Source: Halioglobus sp. (GTDB lineage: Bacteria; Pseudomonadota; Gammaproteobacteria; Pseudomonadales; Halieaceae). From it: a stretch of 64,000 nt of DNA. Position numbers and translations under genes: made by a program. Under the pieces are notes generated by a model. It saw nothing but the letters and a program-made list of their open reading frames with translations, was not told where the DNA came from and ran no database searches. This document shows positions 17,721-25,612 of this stretch, piece by piece. The stretch spans positions 1-64,000 of the forward strand of contig JAGRIH010000027.1 of NCBI GenBank assembly GCA_020443345.1, given 5' to 3'. Each line of letters starts with the position of its first letter. Position 1 is the first letter of the stretch.

Positions 17721-18047
17721 TCAATCCAGATCCTCGATGGCCTCATAGACGAAATCGCCCTTGTTGTCAGTGCAGTACTCCACCAGCTTGTCGTGCCAGT
17801 CGAGGTAGGTGCCCTCGGTTACCAGCGGCACCCCCCACGTCGCCCAGGAATAAGCGTCGAACCAGTAATAGGTTCGCGTCAATTCATCCGGTCCGTAGTC
17901 CAGGTATTCGTCGCAGGTGATCTTCATGTTGGGGTGGTCTTTTTTGTCGACCTTGCCGGCGGCCTTGTCCTTGCCGGCAAAGGAGGCCTGACTGGCGCCA
18001 AGCAGCAGCGCCAGGCCGGAGGCCAGTGCAATGGTACGTAGTTTCAT
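17721..18047 (-). CDS. HdeA/HdeB-like small periplasmic protein
   Basis: A 108-residue secreted protein. The signal peptide (KLRTIALASGLALLLGASQASFA) is followed by a lysine/aspartate-rich linker and a compact domain with two cysteines. The first sits in ITCDEYLDYG and the second in VEYCTDN, about 48 residues apart, which is the two-cysteine layout of HdeA/HdeB acid-stress chaperones. The ATG at 18047 is chosen because AGGAG lies 6 bases upstream; an in-frame ATG at 18071 would include that ribosome site in the coding region. A sigma-54 promoter and a palindromic enhancer lie upstream. Relation to HdeA is by pattern only; it could be a distinct family. Confidence 0.65.
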   Translation of the reverse strand: MKLRTIALASGLALLLGASQASFAGKDKAAGKVDKKDHPNMKITCDEYLDYGPDELTRTYYWFDAYSWATWGVPLVTEGTYLDWHDKLVEYCTDNKGDFVYEAIEDLD

Positions 18048-18166
18048 GTGGTGCTCCTGTTGCTTTTTCAAAAATCGGATGGATCATGGGACAGCCATCG
18101 CGCACATTAGTGAAGAGGTTCGCGGTCGATCCGACGCAACGGCCGGGTGGACCACGTAGTCTCGTG

Positions 18167-18182
18167 TGCAATTGCCATTCCA
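18167..18182 (-). promoter_or_regulatory. Sigma-54 promoter for the HdeA-like gene
   Basis: The minus strand reads TGGAATGGCAATTGCA, with GG-N10-GC spacing and a perfect TTGCA -12 element. It departs from the consensus only at two bases of the -24 element. The start would be near 18156, about 109 bases before the ATG at 18047. A 14-of-16 copy of the palindromic element lies exactly 76 bases further upstream, the same geometry as at 21563-21669. Confidence 0.62.
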
Positions 18183-18258
18183 GTTCACGGCAGCCCGCCT
18201 GTGCTCGACCTGGCAGATCACGGCGGCGCGCCCGCACCGGTCGCCGGTCCTCGGTGGG

Positions 18259-18274
18259 TGGGGCATATTCACCA
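18259..18274. promoter_or_regulatory. Upstream activating sequence (enhancer) for the HdeA-like gene
   Basis: TGGGGCATATTCACCA matches 14 of 16 bases of the perfect palindrome TGGGGAATATTCCCCA found at 21563-21578. Both lie 76 bases upstream of a sigma-54 promoter. A weaker third copy (about 11 of 16) may follow at 18278-18293. It is probably bound by the NtrC-type regulator encoded at 18382-19779. Confidence 0.6.
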
Positions 18275-18381
18275 GGTTGGTGGATATTACACTGTGCGCA
18301 CTGCCGCCACGGCGGTGCTCGGCAGTTTCCTGCTCACACCGCATCGGCGTTTGATTGCGGGCGGATGGCGCACCGCGGGTG

Positions 18382-19779
18382 TCACTTCGACGTCTTGATG
18401 TGGTATTTCTCAATGCGATAGCGCACTTTTTCACGGGTCGTCTGCAGCAGTCGCGAGGTTTCCATGACGTTGTAATCGTGGCGCACGAGCATGGTTTCAA
18501 TGATGGTACCGACCATGGCGTCCAGTCCCATCGAGCCATCCAGCGGCAGGTGCAGGTACGCATCACACACTGTGGCAGCGGCGTTCGCGCCGTTCGGCGC
18601 AAGGGGCGATTCGAGCTGCAGCCACTGGGCCGGAAAACGATGATCGGTGGCCAGCAGAACACAGCGTTCGACGACGTTGCGCAGCTCTCTGATGTTGCCC
18701 GGCCAGCGATAGCCGTGCAGTTTTTCCCACACCTCATCGGGGATGACGCTGACTTTTCTGCCGGCGACGGCATTGTATTCGTTGACAAATACCGGCACCA
18801 GCGATCGGATATCTTCCAGCCGCTTGCGCAGCGGCGGCAGCTCCAGCCTGAATACGCTGAGGCGGTGGTAGAGATCGGCGCGAAAGCTGCCCTCGAGAAT
18901 CTGCTCCTGGAGATTCTGGTTGGTTGCAGCGAGTACCCGCACGTCGATCCCGATCTCCTTTTCCGCCCCCAGGCGCCGCAGTGTGTGATCCTCGATCACC
19001 TTCAGCAGGGTCGCCTGCAAGTCCACCGGCATCTCGCCTATCTCATCGAGGAATATGGTGCCGCCGTGGGCCTGTTCGATCAACCCGCGCCGGCGTCCCT
19101 TTGCACCCGTAAAGGCGCCCGCTTCATGGCCGAACAACTCCGATTCGAGCAGTTCGCGCGGCAACGCCGCACAGTTGACCTCCACCAGGGGGCCTTCAGC
19201 GCGCGCGCTGCCGTGGTGCAGGATGCGCGCGGCTAGCCCTTTGCCGGTGCCGGTTTCCCCGGTGATGATCAGTGAACTGAACGGTGCCCGATTGAGTCGG
19301 CGTAGCAGATCGCGCACGGTTTCCACCTCCCGGCTGTCTCCGAGAAACGAGTCGGGTGTGTATTTCTGCGCCTGGCTTTGACTCGCGTCCTGCACGCGGC
19401 GCTGGGCGCGCGCGCCGCGCGCGGCGCCATTGAGCACCAGATCGAGGCGATCGAGGTCGCAGGGCTTGGTCAGAAACTCGCACGCACCCAGGCGGATAGC
19501 GCGCACGGAATCGGGTACGCCACCATAGCCGGTGAGAAAAACCCATTCGCTGCGGCAGCGGCGCTGCCTGGCCTCCTCGAGCAGGTCGAGTCCGTTGCCA
19601 TCGGGCAGATTGATGTCCGACAGCACCACCAGCGGCTCGAGTGTTCTCTCGAACAGCGCGCGGCGGGCCTCGGCCGCGGTCTTCACCCATTCCACATCCC
19701 ACGCCGCGCGCTGGTAGTGGCGCACCAGTTCCGCACCGAGTAATTGTTCATCCTCGATGATCAGCAGCGACTCAGGCAT
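18382..19779 (-). CDS. Sigma-54-dependent response regulator (NtrC family)
   Basis: A 465-residue activator. The receiver domain (about 1-120) has the acidic pair near residue 9 and the phosphorylatable Asp55 in LSDINLPDGNG. The AAA+ domain (about 145-375) shows Walker A GETGTGKG, the sigma-54-contacting GAFTGA loop and Walker B GTIFLDEIGE. A Fis-type helix-turn-helix closes the protein (about 425-465). The ATG at 19779 overlaps the sensor-kinase gene by 8 bases; an upstream in-frame extension lies inside the kinase gene and is rejected. It is probably phosphorylated by that kinase and drives the sigma-54 promoters on both sides. The layout resembles ZraSR-ZraP, but orthology is not claimed. 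Confidence 0.93.
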   Translation of the reverse strand: MPESLLIIEDEQLLGAELVRHYQRAAWDVEWVKTAAEARRALFERTLEPLVVLSDINLPDGNGLDLLEEARQRRCRSEWVFLTGYGGVPDSVRAIRLGACEFLTKPCDLDRLDLVLNGAARGARAQRRVQDASQSQAQKYTPDSFLGDSREVETVRDLLRRLNRAPFSSLIITGETGTGKGLAARILHHGSARAEGPLVEVNCAALPRELLESELFGHEAGAFTGAKGRRRGLIEQAHGGTIFLDEIGEMPVDLQATLLKVIEDHTLRRLGAEKEIGIDVRVLAATNQNLQEQILEGSFRADLYHRLSVFRLELPPLRKRLEDIRSLVPVFVNEYNAVAGRKVSVIPDEVWEKLHGYRWPGNIRELRNVVERCVLLATDHRFPAQWLQLESPLAPNGANAAATVCDAYLHLPLDGSMGLDAMVGTIIETMLVRHDYNVMETSRLLQTTREKVRYRIEKYHIKTSK

Positions 19780-21250
19780 GGGCCGGTCCGCCGGGCAGCT
19801 CGATGGTGACGCAGGCGCCGCTGGGTTCAATGTTCGACAGGCGGGTCCCGCCGCCGAGGTCGCGGGCAAAGCGCTCTACCATCGACAGTCCCAGTCCGGT
19901 GCCTCCCGGGCGTGTCGTGGTAAAGGCGCGCACACCGGTGCGCAGCATGTCCGGTGGAAATCCCGGGCCATTGTCACAGACGTGCAGCGACAACGCCCCG
20001 GCGCGCACCCGGGCGTCGACGGTGATCAACCCGGGCCGCTCGCCGATGGCCTGCCGCGCGTTCAGAATCAGGTTCAACAGCGCCTGCAGCGTCAGCGCCT
20101 CGGGCAGACGGTAGCGCAGGTCTGCCGGTATGTGGTGCTCGAGCCGGATGTGGGCCGGTATCTGGTAGCGCAACAGATTGAACAGCGTTTCTATCGACTG
20201 CGCCAGGGCTATTTCGCGCAGCGGCTCGGGCTGGTGTCGTACCTGGTCGAGCATCGCGTTGAGAACGGTGATTATGCGGTCGATCTCACCGGCAACAGCG
20301 TCGATGCGTGCAATGTACTCCTGCGCCTCGCGCATCTGGATCAAGTCCTGGCGCAGATTGGAACAGGCCGCCTTGATCCCGGCCAGCGGGTTGCGCAGTT
20401 CGTGTGCGATCTGCGCCATGGTGACACCCACCGCGGCCAGCTTCTCCGCGCTGGCGAGATTGCGCTGTTGCTCCAGCAGGGTGCGCGTCGCGTGGCCGAC
20501 CTGGGCCTTGAGGCTTTGCTCGCGCGATTCATGTTCCCGTTCCAGCAGGGCCAGGCGGCTGACCATGGCGTTGTAGTTCTCCGTCAGGGGGCGCAGCAGC
20601 GGGTCGACTGCCGCTGCCGGCGCACTCGAAAAATCACGGCGCGCCAGCAGCGTCATCAGATAGGCCAAGTGGTTCAGGGGCTGCACGATACGCCGTCGAA
20701 GATGATACAGCAGCAGCACCGCGCCAATGGCGAACAGGGCCAGGCTGATGATGCCGATGCGCAGTTTCAGCACCGACGCGCGGTCGATCGTCAGCATGGC
20801 CTGTTGATGGGCGTGCGACTCCCGCTCGATCGCCGACCGGGTGCGCGACAGGGCCAGCAGCAGAGCCTCTTTCGGGTGCATATTCAAGTCGCGCAGTGCA
20901 TCGCGCGCCTGGGCGATTTCCCCCGGTGTGTGCTCGCCCAACTGTGTTTGCAGGTTTAAAATGGCCGACAATTCCTCGCTCAGCCGGACCCGTTCGACGC
21001 TGCTGAACTGCGGGCCATCGCTCATGCTCTCGATCAGTTCCCGCTGCAATACCAGGTTGGCGCGCTGCAGCCGCAGCAACTGGACGCTGCGCATACTGGC
21101 TGGCGCAATCGTCCGGCGGGTGTGCAGCGACAGGGCTACCTCGACCATCAGGACGACGATCAGCAGGGCTGCCAGCCCTGCGGCGGGAAACAGCACCGAG
21201 CGATAGGACAGCGCAGCGGTTTTCGAGGTGTTTTGAGCCAGACCCATCAT
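19772..21250 (-). CDS. Membrane sensor histidine kinase partnering the NtrC-type regulator
   Basis: A 492-residue inner-membrane kinase. The first transmembrane helix (about 17-40) is followed by an all-helical periplasmic sensor region of about 120 residues rich in Leu, Arg and Glu. A second helix (about 165-185), HAMP and a coiled coil come next. The HisKA phosphorylation site is IAHELRNPLAG near residue 285. The ATPase domain has LNLILNARQAIG, DNGPGFP and GGTGLGL. The long helical sensor is a four-helix-bundle type, as in envelope-stress kinases; its ligand is unknown. The first two codons are both ATG and no clear ribosome site is seen. A sigma-54 promoter 39 bases upstream suggests autoregulation. 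Confidence 0.92.
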   Translation of the reverse strand: MMGLAQNTSKTAALSYRSVLFPAAGLAALLIVVLMVEVALSLHTRRTIAPASMRSVQLLRLQRANLVLQRELIESMSDGPQFSSVERVRLSEELSAILNLQTQLGEHTPGEIAQARDALRDLNMHPKEALLLALSRTRSAIERESHAHQQAMLTIDRASVLKLRIGIISLALFAIGAVLLLYHLRRRIVQPLNHLAYLMTLLARRDFSSAPAAAVDPLLRPLTENYNAMVSRLALLEREHESREQSLKAQVGHATRTLLEQQRNLASAEKLAAVGVTMAQIAHELRNPLAGIKAACSNLRQDLIQMREAQEYIARIDAVAGEIDRIITVLNAMLDQVRHQPEPLREIALAQSIETLFNLLRYQIPAHIRLEHHIPADLRYRLPEALTLQALLNLILNARQAIGERPGLITVDARVRAGALSLHVCDNGPGFPPDMLRTGVRAFTTTRPGGTGLGLSMVERFARDLGGGTRLSNIEPSGACVTIELPGGPAHA

Positions 21251-21288
21251 AGTGTCGCGCCGCGGTCAGATTGAAGCACAGGTGTCAC

Positions 21289-21303
21289 GCATATGTCGTG
21301 CCA
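21289..21303 (-). promoter_or_regulatory. Candidate sigma-54 promoter for the kinase-regulator operon
   Basis: The minus strand reads TGGCACGACATATGC: a perfect TGGCACG -24 element and a GC at the correct 10-base spacing, with ATGC instead of TTGC. Transcription would start near 21277, about 27 bases before the kinase ATG. The enhancer palindrome at 21563-21578 is about 260 bases upstream and could serve this promoter too by looping. Confidence 0.55.
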
Positions 21304-21562
21304 GCGCGCGCCGGCTAGCGGCGCCGCGGGGTTACCACGCCGCCGGGGAGCCGACCGGGGCACAGCGCACTGTACTCGACCTTGCCCGATGCAAGCAGCC
21401 AGCCCGGATGGCGCATACGCCCGTGATTGTACTGCCAGTTGGCTTCCTGTACGTGGAATTTCTGTCGGATACCGCCTGAGAGGGGCCATGAACCTGTCGC
21501 CTGTGGTGATAACTGCCTGTTGCCGCGGTATCTGGCGCACATCCCGCCGCTGCACGGGCAAT

Positions 21563-21578
21563 TGGGGAATATTCCCCA
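21563..21578. promoter_or_regulatory. Perfect 16-bp palindromic enhancer in the divergent sigma-54 region
   Basis: TGGGGAATATTCCCCA is a perfect inverted repeat, 76 bases upstream of the sigma-54 promoter at 21655. A 14-of-16 copy occupies the same relative position at the HdeA-like gene. It is the best candidate for the binding site of the NtrC-type regulator. It lies in the 495-base gap (21251-21745) between the kinase operon and the secreted-protein gene, which otherwise contains no gene. Confidence 0.72.
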
Positions 21579-21654
21579 TCGCATTGTGTAGATGTACAAC
21601 ATCCCAGTGTCTGTTGTGGTCTGTAGCGCACTGTTTAGGGTTGTCGCCCGTGAC

Positions 21655-21669
21655 TGGCACAGTTGTTGC
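21655..21669 (+). promoter_or_regulatory. Sigma-54 promoter for the secreted-protein gene at 21746
   Basis: TGGCACAGTTGTTGC fits TGGCAC-R-N4-TTGC exactly, with GG and GC separated by 10 bases. Transcription should start near 21681, leaving a leader of about 65 bases. It is followed by a good ribosome site and the gene at 21746. Confidence 0.78.
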
Positions 21670-21745
21670 CCTTACCTGGTCGCGCCGAGTCCGCAACCGG
21701 ACAGCGGCGCAATACCAGGCACTTTGACAGATGCAGGAGTTGACC

Positions 21746-22129
21746 ATGAAGATCACACGAAAACTCGTAGTACCCGCCACCCTGGCTCTGGGACTGACGG
21801 CCATGCCCGTGGCTTTCGGGCTCGATAGCGCAATGCTGAGCGATCCGATCTACGGAGCCTTGCCCCCGGGAGAGTTTGTGTTGGGCAATGACGATGACAA
21901 GACTATCGTCAACGCCAAAACCGACAAGCATTACCGGATCTGCGCGGGGCGCGGCTCGAAGTACGAACGCAAGGAGCAGATACCGATCAAAGTCGTGCAC
22001 GACGGTAAGACGACCATCGTAAACCCCGGTGATTGCGCAGACGTCGAAGGCAAGGAAATCACCGTCAAGCCGGGCGGCAAGCTCGAAGAGGATTTTATAC
22101 TGGACGGCAGGTTCTACCGGCTGCATTAA
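21746..22129 (+). CDS. Small secreted protein of unknown family, sigma-54 controlled
   Basis: A 127-residue exported protein that I do not recognise. Residues 1 to about 24 are a signal peptide (KITRKLVVPATLALGLTAMPVAFG). The mature part is beta-rich and charged, with a GNDDDKTIVNAKTDKHYRIC segment and two cysteines (RICAGRG and GDCADVEG) that could form a disulphide. It ends DFILDGRFYRLH. The ATG at 21746 has GCAGGAG 6 bases upstream; an ATG 15 bases earlier would overlap this site. It is divergent from the kinase-regulator operon and has the strongest sigma-54 promoter and enhancer in the island. By position it resembles the zraP target of ZraSR, but the protein shows no ZraP motif. Confidence 0.8.
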   Translation: MKITRKLVVPATLALGLTAMPVAFGLDSAMLSDPIYGALPPGEFVLGNDDDKTIVNAKTDKHYRICAGRGSKYERKEQIPIKVVHDGKTTIVNPGDCADVEGKEITVKPGGKLEEDFILDGRFYRLH

Positions 22130-22454
22130 GTGTGCGGCGGCGAGTAGCGCGGTGCTGGCGTAGCGCGCTACAAGCCGCTCCGGACACGGCGCGTAGCGGG
22201 GCAGTGACAGACCGGGCCAGTGACGGGCAGTCGACGGGTAAATCCCGACCCGGGTGGGGTGGCAGTTTTCCGCCGTCGGGCACCGGTTTGCGGCGAAGCG
22301 CCGCATGTCGCACGCGATCTGGTTTCGGCTCGAAGCGCGGCCCGCATCGGCATGGCCGTTGCACTGCCACGGCTTTGTCCTGACGCGCCCCCCCGGGGCG
22401 CAATTGACGTTATACTGGCGGTTTTTGACTTCCCCCCGGGTGACAGAAACTGGC
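22130..22454. other. Intergenic region before sdhE
   Basis: About 325 bases without a convincing gene on either strand. It contains a 7-bp GC hairpin (22385-22401) immediately followed by a TATACT -10-like element near 22411. These may mark the end of one unit and the start of sdhE transcription. No good -35 partner was found. Confidence 0.4.
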
Positions 22455-22721
22455 ATGATTCCGGATGAAGAAATCAATCGTATGCGCTGGGCCAGCCGGC
22501 GCGGTATGCTGGAACTCGACCTGGTGCTGGAGCCCTTCGTCACCGCGCGCTATGCGGCCCTGGACGCCAGCGACAGAAAACGCTTCCAGCAGTTGATGCG
22601 TTGTGAGGACCAGGACCTGTTTGCCTGGTTCCTGGCGCGCGAACAGCCGGCCGACGAGGAGCTTGCCGCCATTGTCAGCCAGATTCTCGAGTTCGCCCGC
22701 ACTGCGCCTGCACATCGGTAG
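22455..22721 (+). CDS. sdhE: Succinate dehydrogenase flavin assembly factor SdhE
   Basis: An 88-residue helical protein of the SdhE (YgfY/Sdh5) family that promotes covalent FAD attachment to SdhA. The diagnostic segment RRGMLELDLVL carries the conserved RGxxE motif. The second half, with CEDQDLFAWFL, matches the family's DxDLxxWL region. Length equals E. coli SdhE (88). ygfX overlaps its 3' end, the conserved sdhE-ygfX arrangement of gammaproteobacteria. The ribosome site is weak. Confidence 0.93.
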   Translation: MIPDEEINRMRWASRRGMLELDLVLEPFVTARYAALDASDRKRFQQLMRCEDQDLFAWFLAREQPADEELAAIVSQILEFARTAPAHR

Positions 22722-23097
22722 ATCCCGCATTCGCGGCTTCCTGCTCGCTTTGCTCGCACTGTGTTGTAGCGCTGCACTCTACCTGATTTACGCGCGGGGC
22801 TATGCGCTGCTTGCCGGGATATTGCTGCTTCCTACGCTCGCCCTGCTGGGGTGCCTGCGCCGCGAGCGCTGGCGCGCAGCGCAGATCAGCTGGCAGGAGG
22901 GTGTGTGGCGGCTCGAAGCCGGCGGGCGCCGGCAGATCATCGCCCTGTCGCCGCGCAGCGGCGGCATCCCGGGCCTGCTCTACCTGGCATGGCGCGAAGT
23001 GGACAGCAAGCGCCCGGGCGGCGTGTGGCTGTTTGCCGACAGCGCGCCGGCAGAGCACTTGCGGCGGCTGCGGGTGCGCCTGTTACTGGAGCGGTGA
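22672..23097 (+). CDS. YgfX-like inner-membrane protein
   Basis: A roughly 141-residue protein with two adjacent transmembrane helices ([38 protein letters not shown] region) and a soluble C-terminal half, the layout of YgfX, whose gene overlaps sdhE in many gammaproteobacteria. No ATG is available near the expected start. A TTG at 22672 is proposed because GAGGAG lies about 9 bases upstream, inside sdhE; GTG 22603 and TTG 22663 are alternatives. The 3' end overlaps nadB on the opposite strand by 15 bases. Sequence similarity to YgfX is weak by eye; position supports the call. Confidence 0.62.
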   Translation: MSARFSSSPALRLHIGRSRIRGFLLALLALCCSAALYLIYARGYALLAGILLLPTLALLGCLRRERWRAAQISWQEGVWRLEAGGRRQIIALSPRSGGIPGLLYLAWREVDSKRPGGVWLFADSAPAEHLRRLRVRLLLER

Positions 23098-24681
23098 GTT
23101 GTCCGGCCGCAACACCGTGTTTTTCGCCTCCGGCAACTGGTCGGGGTAGTCGAGAGTGAAGTGCAAGCCGCGGCTTTCCTTGCGCGAAATGGCGCACTGG
23201 ATCATAAGCTGTGCCACCATGGCCAGGTTGCGCAGTTCCAGCAGGTCGTTGCTGACTTTGTAGTTGCCGTAGTATTCGGCAATTTCCGCCTGCAGTAACT
23301 GCACGCGGTGCTGGGCCCGCTGCAGGCGCTTGTCGGTGCGCACGATGCCCACGTAATCCCACATGAAGCGGCGCAGTTCATCCCAGTTGTGGGAGATCAC
23401 CACGTCCTCGTCGGAGTCGGTCACCTGGCTTTCGTCCCACGGCGGCGCGGCGTCCGGAGCGCGCGTCTGCTGCAGGGTCTGGGCGATGTGGCGCGCGGCC
23501 GATTCGGCGTAGACGATACACTCCAGCAGCGAGTTGCTGGCCATGCGGTTGGCCCCGTGCAGCCCGGTGAACGACGTCTCACCGATGGCGTACAGTCCCG
23601 CCAGATCGGTGCGCCCGCGCGTGTCGACCACCACGCCGCCGCAGGTGTAATGGGCGGCGGGCACCACCGGGATGGGTTCGGCGCTGATATCTATGCCAAA
23701 CTCCAGGCAGCGCGCCATCACCGTGGGAAAGTGGCTTTGCAGGAAGTCCAGGCTCTGGTGTGAGATGTCCAGGAACACGCAGTCCGCCCCCAGGCGCTTC
23801 ATCTCGTGGTCGATGGCGCGGGCCACCACGTCTCGCGGTGCCAGCTCCCCGCGCGCGTCAAAGCGCGTCATAAAGCGCTCGCCGTCGGGCAGCAGCAGCC
23901 TGCCGCCCTCGCCGCGAATGGCCTCGGTGATCAAAAAGGACTTGGCTTTGGGGTGGTACAGGCAGGTGGGGTGGAACTGGTTGAACTCCAGGTTGGCCAC
24001 CCGAGCGCCGGCGCGCCAGGCCATGGCGATACCGTCGCCGCTGGCGCCGTCGGGATTGCTGGTGTACAGGTAGGCCTTGCTGGCGCCGCCGGTGGCCAGT
24101 ACCACGGCCCGCGCCTGGAACAGATCGACGTGGCCCGAGCGCTGATCGAGGACGTAGGCGCCCTCGCAGCGACCTTCATTTATCACCAGATCAACCGCGA
24201 CCCGGTGCGTGAACACCTCGATATTGCCGGCGGCAAGGGCGCGTTCGGTGAGCACCTCGGATATTTCCCGGCCGGTGCGATCGGCGGTGTGGATGATGCG
24301 TCGGTGGCTGTGTCCGCCCTCCATGGTCAGGTGGAATTCGCTGTCGTGGCTGGCGCCCAGATCCTCGCGCACATCGAAGTCCACTCCCTGACTGACCAGC
24401 CACTCGACACAGCGCCGGCTGTTGCGCACAGTGAATTCAACCGCCTCGCGCTGGCACAGGCCGCCCCCGGCGGCCAGAGTGTCGGTCACATGCGAGTCCA
24501 CGCTGTCGCGGCTGTGCAGGACGGCCGCCATGCCGCCCTGAGCCCAGAAGGTGGACCCCTCGTTCAGGTTCGCCTTGGACAGCAGCGCCACCCGGTAGTG
24601 GCGGGGCAGGTGCAGCGCCAGGCTCAGACCTGCTGCACCACTGCCGATAATCAGCACGTCGTGAAGGTAACGGGAGGTCAT
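23083..24681 (-). CDS. nadB: L-aspartate oxidase
   Basis: A 532-residue flavoenzyme that oxidises L-aspartate to iminoaspartate, the first step of de novo NAD synthesis. The FAD-binding motif [15 protein letters not shown] opens the protein. [15 protein letters not shown], the [10 protein letters not shown] active-site segment, [13 protein letters not shown], and [24 protein letters not shown] are all family hallmarks. Length matches E. coli NadB (540). It is divergent from rpoE, the standard gammaproteobacterial order. Its 3' end overlaps the ygfX-like gene. Confidence 0.97.
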   Translation of the reverse strand: MTSRYLHDVLIIGSGAAGLSLALHLPRHYRVALLSKANLNEGSTFWAQGGMAAVLHSRDSVDSHVTDTLAAGGGLCQREAVEFTVRNSRRCVEWLVSQGVDFDVREDLGASHDSEFHLTMEGGHSHRRIIHTADRTGREISEVLTERALAAGNIEVFTHRVAVDLVINEGRCEGAYVLDQRSGHVDLFQARAVVLATGGASKAYLYTSNPDGASGDGIAMAWRAGARVANLEFNQFHPTCLYHPKAKSFLITEAIRGEGGRLLLPDGERFMTRFDARGELAPRDVVARAIDHEMKRLGADCVFLDISHQSLDFLQSHFPTVMARCLEFGIDISAEPIPVVPAAHYTCGGVVVDTRGRTDLAGLYAIGETSFTGLHGANRMASNSLLECIVYAESAARHIAQTLQQTRAPDAAPPWDESQVTDSDEDVVISHNWDELRRFMWDYVGIVRTDKRLQRAQHRVQLLQAEIAEYYGNYKVSNDLLELRNLAMVAQLMIQCAISRKESRGLHFTLDYPDQLPEAKNTVLRPDNSPLQ

Positions 24682-24818
24682 AAGGGGCTCGCGCTGGCCG
24701 CAATGCTTGCCGCAATGGAGGGTGAATTATATGATGCGCCTCAAAGACTTAGCTTCGTTTCACACCGCTGCAGTCGAGAATATACGACCTCGCGGCACAT
24801 AAGGAAACCCTCCCTTGG

Positions 24819-24846
24819 GGAACTTTATCGCTGTTGGTGCCTCTTA
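24819..24846 (+). promoter_or_regulatory. RpoE (sigma-E/AlgU)-type promoter upstream of rpoE
   Basis: GGAACTT at 24819-24825 and TCTTA at 24842-24846, separated by 16 bases, fit the sigma-E consensus GGAACTT-N15/16-TCTGA with one mismatch in the -10. The start site would be about 110 bases before the rpoE GTG. RpoE/AlgU genes are commonly autoregulated in this way. Confidence 0.7.
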
Positions 24847-24966
24847 CTACCGGTTTTCGCGCAGCCGCAACCAATCTGTGCCGGGCCGCAGGGGCCGGAG
24901 CGGTGGCCGTGATTGCTCGAATACCACCGCGGCAGTGATGTCAGGGACCGGGAGAGGGGACGCGAC

Positions 24967-25551
24967 GTGACTGCCGCAGAGACGGATCAGCAACTGGTCG
25001 CCAGGGTACAGAAGGGTGACCAGCGCGCCTTTGATCTGCTGGTGCTGAAGTACCAGCACAAGATTTTTGGATTGATCAGCCGTTATATCAATGATGCCGA
25101 TGAAGTGCAGGATGTCGCACAGGAGGCCTTTATCAAGGCCTACCGGGCGCTGCCCCGCTTTCGCGGCGACAGTGCGTTTTATACCTGGTTGTACCGTATC
25201 GCGATCAATACCGCCAAAAACCACCTGGTGTCCCGCTCGCGCCGCCCGCCGGGTAGCGATGTCGAGGTAAATGACGCCGAGCATTATGAAAGCGGCGCGG
25301 CGCTGCGCGATATCGAGAACCCGGAAAGCGCCCTGTTCGGCGAGGAGTTGAAAGTCGTGGTCGAGCGCGCCATCGCCAATCTGCCGGAAGACCTGCGCAC
25401 TGCGGTAACTTTGCGCGAATTTGACGGTCTCAGTTATGAGGATATTGCCCAGATCATGGATTGTCCGGTAGGTACGGTGCGCTCGAGAATCTTTCGCGCG
25501 CGCGAGGCGATCGACACACAGGTGAAAGAGCAACTCGACCCGACGGCCTGA
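24967..25551 (+). CDS. rpoE: RNA polymerase extracytoplasmic-function sigma factor RpoE/AlgU
   Basis: A 194-residue ECF sigma factor controlling the envelope-stress response. Region 2 shows LISRYINDADEVQDVAQEAFIKAYRALPRFRGDSAFYTWLYRIAINTAKNHL, and region 4 shows GLSYEDIAQIMDCPVGTVRSRIFRAREAI. The start is the GTG at 24967 (VTAAETDQQLV), with GAGGGGA 6 bases upstream; an upstream in-frame ATG at 24913 would add 18 unconserved residues. Length fits E. coli RpoE (191). It heads the operon rpoE-mucA-mucB-rseC-mucD and has its own sigma-E promoter. Confidence 0.97.
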   Translation: MTAAETDQQLVARVQKGDQRAFDLLVLKYQHKIFGLISRYINDADEVQDVAQEAFIKAYRALPRFRGDSAFYTWLYRIAINTAKNHLVSRSRRPPGSDVEVNDAEHYESGAALRDIENPESALFGEELKVVVERAIANLPEDLRTAVTLREFDGLSYEDIAQIMDCPVGTVRSRIFRAREAIDTQVKEQLDPTA

Positions 25552-25612
25552 ACCGGCCTCTGGCGTCGCCAAAAGACGGCAGGACGTGCGCCTGGTACGG
25601 AGGATGTAAACG

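Noticed and set aside
22385..22411. GC hairpin and TATACT as a defined sdhE promoter-terminator pair
   Set aside because: No -35 element at a proper spacing and no T-run after the hairpin; mentioned only as content of the intergenic region.
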